Origin: Meandrina meandrites
Taxonomy: Eukaryota; Cnidaria; Anthozoa; Scleractinia; Meandrinidae
Assembly: GCA_963693305.1 (NCBI GenBank)
Contig: OY855913.1
Location: forward strand, 11,417,201 to 11,481,200
Reading direction: 5' to 3'
DNA: 64,000 nt
Translations under genes and position numbers: made by a program
Shown here: positions 52,201 through 61,346 of the stretch, piece by piece
How the letters are laid out: the number at the start of each line of letters is the position of its first letter
Position numbering within the stretch: the stretch's first letter is position 1
The notes under the pieces: model-generated
Database searches by the model: none
What the model was told of the DNA's origin: nothing
The model's input: the letters and a program-made list of their open reading frames with translations, nothing else

Positions 52201-55200
52201 GGGATTCGTCTCACTAAACGGTCCGAATAAACACCGCAAAAATATAAGGTACATGCAGAACCTTTATGTTCGCCGAGCCGTGGAATGTATCGTGACATTC
52301 AGTCTGGCAGTGTCGGCTTTGTATAAAATTAATCTTTTAGTTAAGATCTATGAAACCGTTTAGTTTCATTCAGTTTCCAAACGCAAAAGCCTTGAAACTG
52401 AAGGTAAAGTCTCGCAGAATCTTTAAAATGTCTTTGTTGTGTAATAAAGTTAAATTTGACCGAGCTTCTGTAGTCTTCTGCCGGCTGGTTAAACTTCATG
52501 ATCGCTCATGCGAAACGTCATTTCAAACTTTGATATTGACGGAAATCTTGGAAACTTCGGATGTTTTGATTTCGATCATCGCGTATCAATGCAAACCGTG
52601 CTAATTAAAAATGTGTTCCCGCATTTTGGTCACACAAATTGGAGAGATGGCTAGATACCTCCATTTGTATTTTAACAGTATCAGAATGTAGAAACTTTAA
52701 GATTGCGGGACATGCGAGCTTCTCTGTCTAAACAAAACAATTCTGCTTCCTTGTAAATATTTTTTTTGGATATGAATGGCGGCTTTATTTTAACGATATA
52801 AACCTGAATTACTTTTCTCTTGCTACACAAACGCATCGGCATGTACGATATAATAAACCTGAAAAAGGTCATCCTTCTGTTGGCGAGGGAATATTCATTC
52901 GAGCTAGCGCCCAGAAGTCGGCAGCACAATCTATCCGCCAAGCTGTTAGAATTTCACCTGTCGCCTGCTAGACCACAGATTTCTTCTTTTATACGTTTGA
53001 ACTTATGGAAGGATCAAGTTCCCGACTATTTTGTGAACGAGGTGCTTTTTTCAACTCGAAATGCGTCACACGCTTATATAATTTTTTTAATTTCTTTTTT
53101 CTGATTTGGTGAATTTTTTTAAGAAAATTAAAAAATTGACCCCGACCCTGACCCCGGCCCCGGCCCCGAGTCGGCGTTTTACCGACACCCGTTTGTCACG
53201 TACCGAAAGTGAAAGCTGCAACGTCAGCGCATTCCATGGCTGACGCAATACCTTTTTAGTGTATTTTAAAATATTCCCAACGCAAAGCGGTTGCAGTTAC
53301 GTTTACTCATAGGCAAAAGAAAAAAAGACAGCCAGCTTTTTGTAGCCGTTGTTTGGGCTCGTCACGCAAAAAACAACGGCTGAAAAGAAGAGTAGCTTTT
53401 GGGGTGTGCAGTCAAGCGTGTCACACAACTTCATCGAAAGCTATTTTTAGCACGGCCGTGGGAATATCACGTTTCTGCTTCTAGTTGCGAGATTAAAATT
53501 GTACCAGTCCAAGTAAAATCGTCACGTGGTTTGACCGAAATGCACTGGTGACTAGAGTTGTTTGTTTCTCGCGTTCGTCGAAAGAAACACCTACTTGCTT
53601 GCAGAAAGGTTTCTGTGATGAAAATAACGGAGCCATTTCAGAAACCCGAGAATACTTTGTTCTTGTTCCATCTGGCTATTCGTTTGCAATTTCTGGGTCA
53701 ATTTGGCTTTCTTAGAGAGCGTGTTTGCGATTTTGTGATCATGTTTATGGTAAATATTGTCAACAGTTTTCAATCCATGTTCTGATGTACTTAGCGGTTT
53801 TCTTTCGGCTTGGAATGAAAGGGGATGGATAGTTGAACATCAAGGTAACCTTAAAAGTGACTACCAGATATTTTTTTCTGTTTACTTTTGAAGAAATTAC
53901 TGACGTATTTATTGTCTTCAACGGTATGGTTCGATCGATCGGTTGCACACCATAGTCATATTTATAAGGGAAAGCAGCCTAATTTTAGAACATTTGCACA
54001 ATTTCTTTTTAAATTGTTTTTGAGTTATTTTTCCAAAAGTAGCTCTTAGTCGGCACGATAGACCTTGCACATGAACCATGCACAAATAGCTCAACCCATG
54101 AAATAGACCATCCCAACAGGACTAACACCCAGTTCTACCTTAAGCGACCCAATCAATTGAAAAAATAACTCCTGCACGCTTAACGTGCCTATGTTTTATA
54201 GTATGCTGCATATATTTTCAAAATTATAAAGAAGGATTTATATATTATAAAATCATTATTACGTCTATTGCCTCTGTTTGGGGGAAATAATTGCCCGTTT
54301 TCACTGATTTGTATTGATTTCTACATATATTTGCGTTACACATCTCTTTATTTAAGTGTCATATGGGTATGTTACAAGAGATCTCTATTTATAACACAGC
54401 ACTTTACTAACAGTCTGCATAGTTCTCTCAAGCTGAGAGACTTTGTTGCTTCCCAAAAATAGTTGATCCCCTGAGTAGGTCTTTATCATGCTGGTTCTTT
54501 CTGGTTAATTCAATCTTCTTTGTCAGGCTCTGTACTTATTATTCCTATTACTGTTTTCATTGCAATCTTATTGTTATTTCTATAGTATTATTTACTGGGA
54601 GTGTCAATAAAGAATTGTATTGTGCATACCTAACTGCAATTAATGAATAGCGTCATATTACAGCCCTACCTATCTGCAACAACCAGTGAAACAGATCATT
54701 CTGTCCTCATGCTGGTTATTGCATGTAGACAGACTCCACTTTATTTCAGAAACATAAGATAACACATTTGTAGACTGTGTGTTACTCACCCTGGTTTATT
54801 TACGGATGGATTATAACAAAACTATCTGTTAAAATCTTAGACAATACTGTGGATTATATAGGCTAATATATGCAGCACAAAATGTAGGTTTACTGAATAT
54901 TCAGAGAGACTGCTGTGAAACAACAATCAAAACATGTATTAAATGTTTTAATTACATAAGTCTCGCTTAACTGCCCAATTGTCATGCCTAATTCACACCA
55001 AATATTATTCATCCAGCTGTCAATGATTTATTGTTTTTATCGAACTCTGCAATAATTCTTTTTTCAATTGAATTAACCTGTATCAAGATCGATTCAAAGA
55101 AACGACAGAGAATATTAACACACTGTAAATATCGGATCTTTGATTGTAACGCAAAGAATGAGAACCAATATAAGTAACTTATTTTAATATTACACATGAC

Positions 55201-55899
55201 TCTGTCGATTTATTTCATTGACGACCAAAATATTGCCGACTGAATGTCGCATACTGGAGATGGTGTTGAGCTTGGTTACACCCATTAAAAACTATCACTT
55301 CAAACATTATTGAGTTATTTTCATTTAATACATTTAGATCAGTGCAAGGCTTATTCAATCACGCTATCTATGCGAATGAAAATCTAATATAATCCTGCTG
55401 AACAAAACAAAACCCTATCTCAAAGACATCCTAGCTGAATTCTTGACGTTTGTAAATAAAAGCTTTTCAGCCCAAACCACAACTACAAAACATTTTGAAA
55501 CGTTTAAAGACGTTTCTTCTTTTAGAAAACTGCGGGGGTCGTTCAAATTTTTTTAAACAGAACATTGTGAATCTTCCACATTCAACTCGCATAAATTTGT
55601 AAACACACGCAAAGCTGAGCGATCGAATTTGCTCAAAAGTAAACAAAATTAGCTCACGCTAAAATAACTCGAATTGGCATCTACTTGGATAGCAGGCATG
55701 GCAGCACTAACCTTTTGGTGAGGTACTGCGAACACCAGTCGATGCATTCTCCTTCTAGTTCATTGACAGAAATCGATAGCGGTGTTACTCGAAACGGTAG
55801 AGGTTCATCTTCACCAAAGGCGTTGGGTCGAACCGCCACAAATTGGCGCAAGAATTCATCCGTTTCCCGCTTTTCCTCCTCAGTCAACAGAACACTCAT
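40209..55899 (-). CDS. PP2C-family Ser/Thr phosphatase, PPM1F/PPM1E-like
   Basis: Seven exons (55899-55712, 46264-46161, 44504-44314, 43394-43221, 42657-42514, 41585-41429, 40672-40209) join with GT/AG borders and consistent phases into 473 codons. PPM1F, a CaM kinase phosphatase, is about 454 residues. The N-terminal segment (about 1-125) matches the extension found in PPM1E/PPM1F (POPX). Catalytic-domain motifs: [12 protein letters not shown] in exon 3, VYDGHSG (166-172, metal-binding D168), SGSTGV (223-228), LGDSQ (242-246), SRAIGD (295-300), ACDGLWD (328-334) and SNDNIS (371-376). The Ser/Thr-rich tail after about 390 is likely unstructured. It is expected to dephosphorylate CaM kinases and PAK-type kinases in the cytoplasm. 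Introns carry many transposons, above all the 9.4-kb first intron. PPM1E and PPM1F cannot be separated here. Confidence 0.93.
40905..41297. mobile_element. 393-bp palindromic element in phosphatase intron 6
   Basis: Arms of about 175 bp starting GGCCATGTTCTAAACGAGC and ending in the near inverse are separated by a further hairpin (CTTAGTATGGATTGG and its complement). AATT on both sides (40901-40904 and 41298-41301) may be the target duplication but is weak evidence in AT-rich DNA. No coding capacity. Confidence 0.65.
43651..43942 (-). mobile_element. tRNA-derived SINE with Nin-DC-like core, inverted copy
   Basis: This is the minus-strand counterpart of 30074-30369, with the same box A/B head (at 43880-43940) and CCTCTCTCCACCCAGGTG core. 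A 16-bp duplication TAGGGACTAAAACAAA flanks it (43635-43650 and 43943-43958). It lies in phosphatase intron 3. Confidence 0.85.
44956..45284. mobile_element. TA-flanked MITE with a long G-run
   Basis: Termini CCATAAAATTCCGGTTATAA and the inverse of CCGTAAAATTCCGGTTATAA enclose 329 bp, with TA (or TATA) on both sides. GGGCTTATAA recurs internally. A run of about 24 G precedes the right end. The TA duplication suggests the Tc1/mariner group. It lies in phosphatase intron 2. Confidence 0.72.
45469..45893. mobile_element. Harbinger-like MITE, TAA duplication
   Basis: Termini TTGTGAAGAACAGCTCCCC and the near inverse GGGGAGCTCTTCTTCACAA, followed inward by CCGACTGTCGGCCGAC-like sequence on both sides, enclose 425 bp. 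TAA flanks both ends (45466-45468 and 45894-45896). No transposase. Confidence 0.65.
46437..46830. repeat. 20-bp direct repeat flanking a 354-bp segment
   Basis: CTGTAATTTTTAAGCCAACT occurs perfectly at 46437-46456 and 46811-46830. Such a length is compatible with a retroposition target duplication. The enclosed segment includes GATGGCGTAATAGGGGGAAC and two related CTTACTTATCTC blocks. I do not recognise it, and it has no obvious poly(A) at either end. Confidence 0.55.
47365..47625. mobile_element. TA-flanked MITE nested in the 47032-48909 element
   Basis: CAATCTTGGACAAAACTGTT and the inverse of CAATCTTGGACAAAACTAGT form the ends, with TA on both sides (47363-47364 and 47626-47627). This is a Tc1/mariner-like signature. 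Confidence 0.7.
47980..48500 (-). pseudogene. Leucine-rich-repeat gene fragment inside a transposon
   Basis: On the minus strand [20 protein letters not shown] followed by [15 protein letters not shown] resembles the C-x-x-L-x-x-L-x-L-s-x-C pattern of F-box/LRR (FBXL-type) proteins. A second piece downstream, [20 protein letters not shown], lies in another frame. Stops and frame changes separate the parts, so this is not a working gene. It was probably picked up by the surrounding TIR element. I cannot name the parent gene. Confidence 0.45.
49174..53260. repeat. Tandem duplication of a unit of about 1.3 kb
   Basis: Copy A (49174-50463) and copy B (50464-53260) both begin TTGAGTTATTTTTTT with a hairpin (GAGTTATTT and AAATAACTC) and both end GCAATACCTTTTTAGT. 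Copy B has about 120 bp not found in A (about 51131-51252) and the insertion at 51807-53190. A short copy of the starting hairpin and CTCTTAGTCGGCA occurs again at 54026-54060. Both copies can encode [16 protein letters not shown], which I do not recognise. Confidence 0.85.
51807..53190. mobile_element. Fold-back element with GGGGYC-rich termini
   Basis: The ends GGTGTCGGTAAAACGCCGAC and the inverse enclose 1.38 kb. Inverted similarity extends about 260 bp into each side. GTTTGTC flanks both ends (51800-51806 and 53191-53197), and copy A of the surrounding duplication shows the uninterrupted site. The duplication may be 8 bp with one mismatch. Right next to each end lie tandem GGGGTC/GGGGCC hexamers. 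The middle is unrelated single-copy-looking sequence without a recognisable transposase. Confidence 0.75.
53261..55711. other. Remaining part of phosphatase intron 1
   Basis: This sequence is AT-rich with short ORFs only. Apart from the hairpin remnant at 54026-54060 described under the tandem duplication, I see no element or gene. Confidence 0.45.
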
Positions 55900-56183
55900 G
55901 ACCAACAGAGTTTAATAAACTTGGAAACCTCACATATGGCAAAGAACGTATGAAAACTCATCTCGCATTATCGCAGCAGAGGAAAACCCTTCGCTTGCCC
56001 TTGCAATATACTATGTCTGTTGACTGTCGATTGAATCAAAGGCGCGTTCGAAAAGGATCATGGGTCACGTATCGAAGGCGGTCACGGTCACGGAACACTT
56101 ACTACGAACTGATTTGCTTGAAGTGATTAGAGAACATGACGTTCTACAGCAAACGCGAGCTGGCGTTCTACAGCAAAGGGGAG

Positions 56184-56360
56184 CAGGGATGGCGCAGTGG
56201 TGAGAGCGCTCGCTTCCCACCAATGTGGCCCCTCCTCAAAAACCAACACTACCAAATTCCAATTCGATCGGGAATTCGAGGGCCACAGGTTTGTCAGTCG
56301 CGAGACTGTTATGTGCTACCCTCGTTAAACATAGTTGATTTGATTTTTGATTTTGATTTG
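56184..56360 (+). mobile_element. tRNA-derived SINE with internal deletion
   Basis: GGGATGGCGCAGTGGTGAGA is a typical box A. The expected box B region is missing, and the sequence jumps to CTCCTCAAAAACCAACACTA and a tail with TTGATTTGATTTTTGATTTTG. This fits a second SINE family with the middle deleted. It is 5' of the phosphatase gene. Confidence 0.5.
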
Positions 56361-57044
56361 GCCTTTCATTTAGTTTCCTTGTTATCGAATTCTAAAATAA
56401 ATCTCTCACAAAAATGGGGAAAAATCGTACATTCACAACAAACGTAAACCTACTTACTTCCGCGTACAGACGGCAGAAGTAGCAGTTCATGAACTTTGGT
56501 AATTACTATATAATACATATTTTAAGGGGGCTAACTTAATGGAACGGGAGGAGGAAAGGGCTACAAATTTCCAAAAGACTTCAGAGGCAGACACCTCTAA
56601 CAGGATTGAACTAACAGACATTTATAAACTAACAACCGACTGTACAGGGACCGCGGAGACCATTTAAAAGTGGTAGGGCTAAAAAATCTGGCCGGCGAGA
56701 CAAACAATTTTTAACAATATTTGGCCAAGATAAACAAGCATTAGGGGCCACTGTGCCGCCATTTGTCATGCATTTGCACGTCATCATGTATATATACAAC
56801 CCCAATATATATAACATAGCCGTCCTCACTTGGCATACCATCCAATACAGTAAATATGTTAATAATACTACCTAAGCTCTCTACTTTTATTTTGAAGTTG
56901 CAAAAACTTCTCTTGCACGATTCTCGTTGCGAGAAACAAACTCTTGTGCGAAGTCAGCTACACAAACACTGTCTTTTGAGGCCCCATTGGTCTCTGTTCT
57001 CTGTTCTCTGTTTGTGGTCATTTACACGGCTAGGCTGCTATAGC

Positions 57045-57230
57045 CTGTTCCAGGCTCTCGCTCAGTGGGGCAAAAAGCGGGCAAGTAAGAATTGAGTGGG
57101 GGGGGGGGGGGGGGGGGGTCTTGGGAAGGCAGGAAGGCGCGTTAACAATACCCCCCCCCCCCCCCCCCTCAATACTCTTTTGCTCGCGCTCCTCCGCTTT
57201 TCGCCCTAATGACCGAGAGCCTGGAAAGGC
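57045..57230. mobile_element. MITE-like inverted repeat with G and C runs
   Basis: CCAGGCTCTCGCTCAGTGGG and the inverse of CCAGGCTCTCGGTCATTAGG face each other, and both are followed by GGGCRAAAAGCGG-like sequence and then a G-run (about 57098-57118) or a C-run (about 57151-57169). No clear target duplication. Confidence 0.55.
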
Positions 57231-57452
57231 AAAGGCTGCTAAACCTTTCGTCGTCCATACTGGATCTAAGACACGTCTTCAGAGGCCGGGAAAGAAAGAG
57301 AAGAACGCTCGCCAGCAGCGTTGGTAGCAGGATTTACAACAAACAGCCAGCAGATAGTTTGGACTTCCTAAAGGAGCTTCTTCTCTGGTTGTGGAACCTT
57401 CGACACCGCCGACAGGATGTCGTCGAAAGACATATCTGCTTCCAAAACACTT

Positions 57453-57660
57453 TTAGATAACTGCCCGGGTAGCGTCCCCGAGTATCAACATCTTGGCAGT
57501 AGGATGCTTCCCGAAGTTGAACTCTGACTCACAGTCGTCACCATTAGCAGCTTTAACCAAGAGTCTCCATCTGGGCGTAGGAGATAAAGCTTTCCTGGTT
57601 AAAGCACTTGTCGATATCACTGACGATAAGATCAAGGGCTTCATAATGCACCCTTCTAAA
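57453..57660 (-). other. Short unrecognised open frame
   Basis: On the minus strand a frame reads MKPLILSSVISTSALTRKAL and later FGKHPTAKMLILGDATRA. It looks like real protein sequence rather than random translation, but I do not recognise it, and no splice context or continuation was found. It may be a remnant of a repetitive coding element. Confidence 0.25.
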
Positions 57661-58135
57661 GTGTTCTTTGGCAGTACGGCAGGTACGGTGAGAACGCCTG
57701 CGAAAATAACCTTTGACTTCGTGTATTATGGAAGAGTAGACTTGTTTCTTGCTTTCAAGTGGTAAAATTCATAAAATAACCATATCATCTGGGGTCCTAA
57801 AAAGTCAACCCAAGCAAAACAGTGGTAGGGCTATAGCCCTACCAGCCCTCTCCCTCCGCGATCCCTGCTGTAAACTACCTTATTATAGGCCGGAATATAA
57901 CGAAGCGAAAATTACAAAATCAACGCAAATTTTCGAAAAGTTTTGTTTACATGCATGTAACTCAGTTTAATGCTTTAGGCGTAATGATTTCTGCCTGCGC
58001 TTTTTACAAGACAAAACAACAACGTCCAAACAACAGAACTCGAGGTTTAATATCGGTAATGAGAAGACTGAAAGGCGATAGACATTTTGCTCAAGAAAGT
58101 AGAAGAAGTAAGCTACCCTTTGGAGATAACGATCG

Positions 58136-58360
58136 TTACACAACAACAACAACAACAACAACAACCATTTTATTTTGCCAAATTAAATTGAGAAAAAAAT
58201 TACAGCAGAATAGAAAATTAACTGAAATAGGCAAAAAAACTACTCAGAATAGAAATAAACTAAACGAGCTGAGTAGTTACAAAAAAGGAATTTAATTGCT
58301 TGACGAGGTTGTACATAAAAGAAGACAAAAATAAACTGAGCCAAGTAATAAGTAATTAAG
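58136..58360 (-). repeat. Retroposon 3' end with (CAA)n tail, copy 2
   Basis: This is the inverted counterpart of 25500-25738: (CAA)n, then CCATTTTATTTTGCCAAATT and onward to GAGCCAAGTAATAAGTAATT. The two copies are about 32 kb apart in opposite orientation. Beyond 58360 lies an A-rich stretch and no coding part. Confidence 0.65.
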
Positions 58361-58712
58361 TACTACGCAAAAAAGAAAAAAAAAAAAAAAAAAAAGAAAA
58401 GATGGAAAAGACAGTACCAGTTAATGTTTGAATTAAAACATATAAGTTTAATACAAGCGAAAAGGAAGTTAAAATACTAAGCCAGCATTAACCATAAGTA
58501 CTTACATAACGCTTTTTCATAGTCTGCTTAAATGAATGGAGAATATAAAGAAATTTTAAATCAATATTGAATGACTGACTCTAACCGGAGTGGTAGATAA
58601 CTTTTCTGGAAATGAAGATAGTTACATATAAATTATAATGCATCAAATATTTTTCCCGCGCCTGATTGGTCTAAACACGTCACGTGATGCAGCCAAAACT
58701 GGGGAATATTAA

Positions 58713-58910
58713 GTATCACCCAACTAGTGGACTAATGCAAATCCTGCATTTTAATTGGCTACGCTACTAAGGGATTATTAGTAATAGTCATCGAGTAGCG
58801 AAATTCGCCAACGCTTTCTTTCATTTTATTCCCAAACAAATCTTTTTTCAACTTGCATTTGCTAACTTTATTATTGCTTTTTCTGTCCGACTAGCTGGGT
58901 GATACTAAAA
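58713..58910. mobile_element. MITE with AGTATCACCCA ends
   Basis: AGTATCACCCAACTAGTGGAC and the inverse of AGTATCACCCAGCTAGTCGGA bound about 200 bp. The target duplication is unclear in the AT-rich flank. Confidence 0.5.
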
Positions 58911-59027
58911 CAATTGGACCCTTCGCCCTCAAGGGCCACGGGTCAATAGCCCATTCAGCTTTTTCAAATTTTGTAGCTTTAAACTTAATAAATGGACAAT
59001 AGTAGCTCTAAAAAAAGAAATAACTGT

Positions 59028-59448
59028 TAGGGACGGACCATTATTTTTCGCCTTAATACATATGATGGCCCCCAAAATATAACAACAAGCAATAACATAT
59101 GTATTAAGGCTTTTTTTGTAACGTTCGTTTACAGCATATTTTAGTTATTATTCACTTTCATGGGAAGTTGCAGCTAGGCACGCGAATGTGCTATATATGC
59201 TGTTCTTTGCTAGTTGTATTCATTCCCTGAAGAAGTCTCAGTTAGAGACGAAACGCGTCGGAAATAAACGACAAGCTTACAACTACAAGAAGTCTTTCCT
59301 TGTGCTGCTCACTAGTTTGCAAACTATTTTTTTAATACATACTGATGTTTGCAAACAATTTATTTTGTCTTTTTAGGCCCTGCAAACAATTTTTTTAAAT
59401 ATTTTTCATCCCCCTCCCCCTCCAGAAAAATAATGGCCCGTCCCTCAT
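59028..59448. mobile_element. TIR element enclosing a hammerhead motif
   Basis: AGGGACGGACCATTATTTTT and the inverse of AGGGACGGGCCATTATTTTT bound about 420 bp. Inside, GCCTTAATACATATG is inverted at 59051-59120, suggesting a further nested piece, and the hammerhead-like motif lies at 59211-59285. No transposase, and no clear target duplication. Confidence 0.55.
59211..59285 (+). ncRNA. Hammerhead ribozyme candidate with stems I and II
   Basis: The core is CTGAAGA (59227-59233), stem II GTCTC-AGTTA-GAGAC (59235-59249), GAAA (59250-59253), then C-G-C-GTC (to 59259). The sequence ACGCGT after GAAA is self-complementary, which fits a minimal, dimer-forming stem III. Stem I is supported by TTCC (59223-59226) against GGAA (59260-59263) and a distal helix TAGTTGTA (59211-59218) against TACAACTA (59278-59285). 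These traits are known for hammerheads of Penelope-like elements. Cleavage is predicted after the C at 59259. No protein-coding part of a retroelement is attached. Confidence 0.6.
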
Positions 59449-61346
59449 GTCGCAAAATGGCACTATTACGCCGGCAAAATAGCACTATTATGCTGGCACA
59501 GGCGGCATTATGCTCGATGCTCCACCTATAGTATTATGCTCGAAATTATGCCGGCATAATGTGTTAACCCCTAGTTCACCACTGAGGACATTGGAGAGTC
59601 CCGGTTTTTTGAAGAGTCTTTTGATCACGTTAACGTTATTGTTGGGAAATTAGCCTGAAATTTCAGTCGGTTCTTCCCCTAACCCAAAACCCTCCTGGGG
59701 AGGGGGGGGGGGGGGGGGGCGTAGGCGGAGCACTGGAAACCACTGAAATTTCAGTTCTTGAAATAGAGGACCACAGAGGGTTTGGCAAGGTTGAAGCCAA
59801 CAGGAAGCTAGTTTATAGCCTCACTGCACAAACCCAATAATCTCGACAAATTCCACGCTTTAAAATGCAAAGCATTTATTTGTTAAAATGGCGTTGATCC
59901 TTTTTCTTTGCATATCATATCCGCCACAGACATAAATTTGTATCCAGAAATAAATACATTTTGCTAAAAACTTTACACTTCTAATCCAACATAATTTAGG
60001 ACTTACATAAATATAAACGTTTGACATAAATTAATGATTTGGAATTCGTTTAACGTTTAATTTACATTAATTTAAGTGGCACGAAAGCCCTTGATTTGAA
60101 AGCTTTTCCTTGCAATGCATTGCGTACCTTTTAATAGTTACGTTCCTCGCGCGAAAATTAAAGAGCGCGACGCTCTCGCGTGGTTGCTTGCGCGTGGATG
60201 AGAAAATGACTATTAGTAAACTTGCAGTTAGGCGACTAAAATTCTCTAAAAAGATCAATTTTCTTTCACACTTCATCAAATGTTGTTTTTTTTTTCTCAT
60301 ATAAAATTCTAAGGAAATCGCGGTCCTTGTAGGAATTTTTGGTGTAACTCGTATGGAAAAAATGGACGTGTTTCTCCTCACGGTAAAATTTCTGAATTTA
60401 TCCCTATCACCATCACCGGTGAAAAGAAAAGAATTGAATTTGATAGCTTTTCATAAAATCTATGTACAATATACGGGTTATAGGAGAGACAGAATGAATA
60501 TGGCATATCCTTAGAAAACCTTGTGAAGATAACTTCGCTAACCAATCAGTTTTGCTTCCTGAGGCTGAGACACCTTATAACCATTTGTCTGAAAATGAAA
60601 TTCACACTCTGTATCGGGCCCAGCCTAAAACTGGACTGAGTATCAAGCTAACCTAAATTGCCGGTCAAATTTCTGACTCATTTTGCCACAGTTTCCACCA
60701 ACTGTCAATTATTTTATTCGCCGAGTGTCTCGATAAATGTGGAGAACGCCCCATTTTATCCAATCTTTCTACCAATGTAGAAGAAGAGACCGTTTTAAAG
60801 GTCATATGATTAGAATAAGCTGGTGTAACTGTAAATTAAATTGTCTTTGAACACCAATGGACCCCGTGTAAAGTCTTGATAAAGAAGTTGCAGCGAATTG
60901 AAGTGAAGTTTGATCTGATCTACTGTCGCTTGTTCTGGTTACATTCTCTGTTGTGTGTCCCCCAAGCAGACAGCTGCAAAATAAAACAAGCGTCTCTATT
61001 AGTCAGGCGTAACGGAACAATTAGTCCATCTAACACAACTACTAACGGAAATGCTTACTCTTGGTAACTGAAACAGCTTTACTCATTGTACCACTACCAT
61101 GCGTAAATAAAATACACTCAAATATCCGACAAAAACTGGCTTCAGCTACTCTCTGATAAAGTAAAAACATCACTAGTTGGACAACAAATGCTGTAAATCT
61201 TTTTTGTAATAAAGAGCAGGTACAAGGCAAAGTAAATAGACACATTAGCCCATTCTTGAAACCACGTGCAAATCGTAATAAAATTAAGGGTTAATATTGA
61301 GTCACCTCCATCGATGTTTCGGTGACTACAGAGGTCGCTGTCTTAC
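59449..61346. other. No gene recognised between the MITE cluster and the MYND exon
   Basis: A missing 3' exon of the MYND protein would be expected in or left of this stretch. I searched the minus strand for a W-x2-HK continuation of the finger and found none. The region includes a G-run near 59702-59719 and AT-rich sequence. Confidence 0.4.

Noticed and set aside
56184..56260. tRNA gene (GGGATGGCGCAGTGG)
   Set aside because: Box B and the 3' half are missing; it is a deleted SINE.
60067..60381. 104-codon minus-strand frame as a missing MYND exon
   Set aside because: It lacks the W-x2-H-x3-C continuation and has no suitable acceptor phase.
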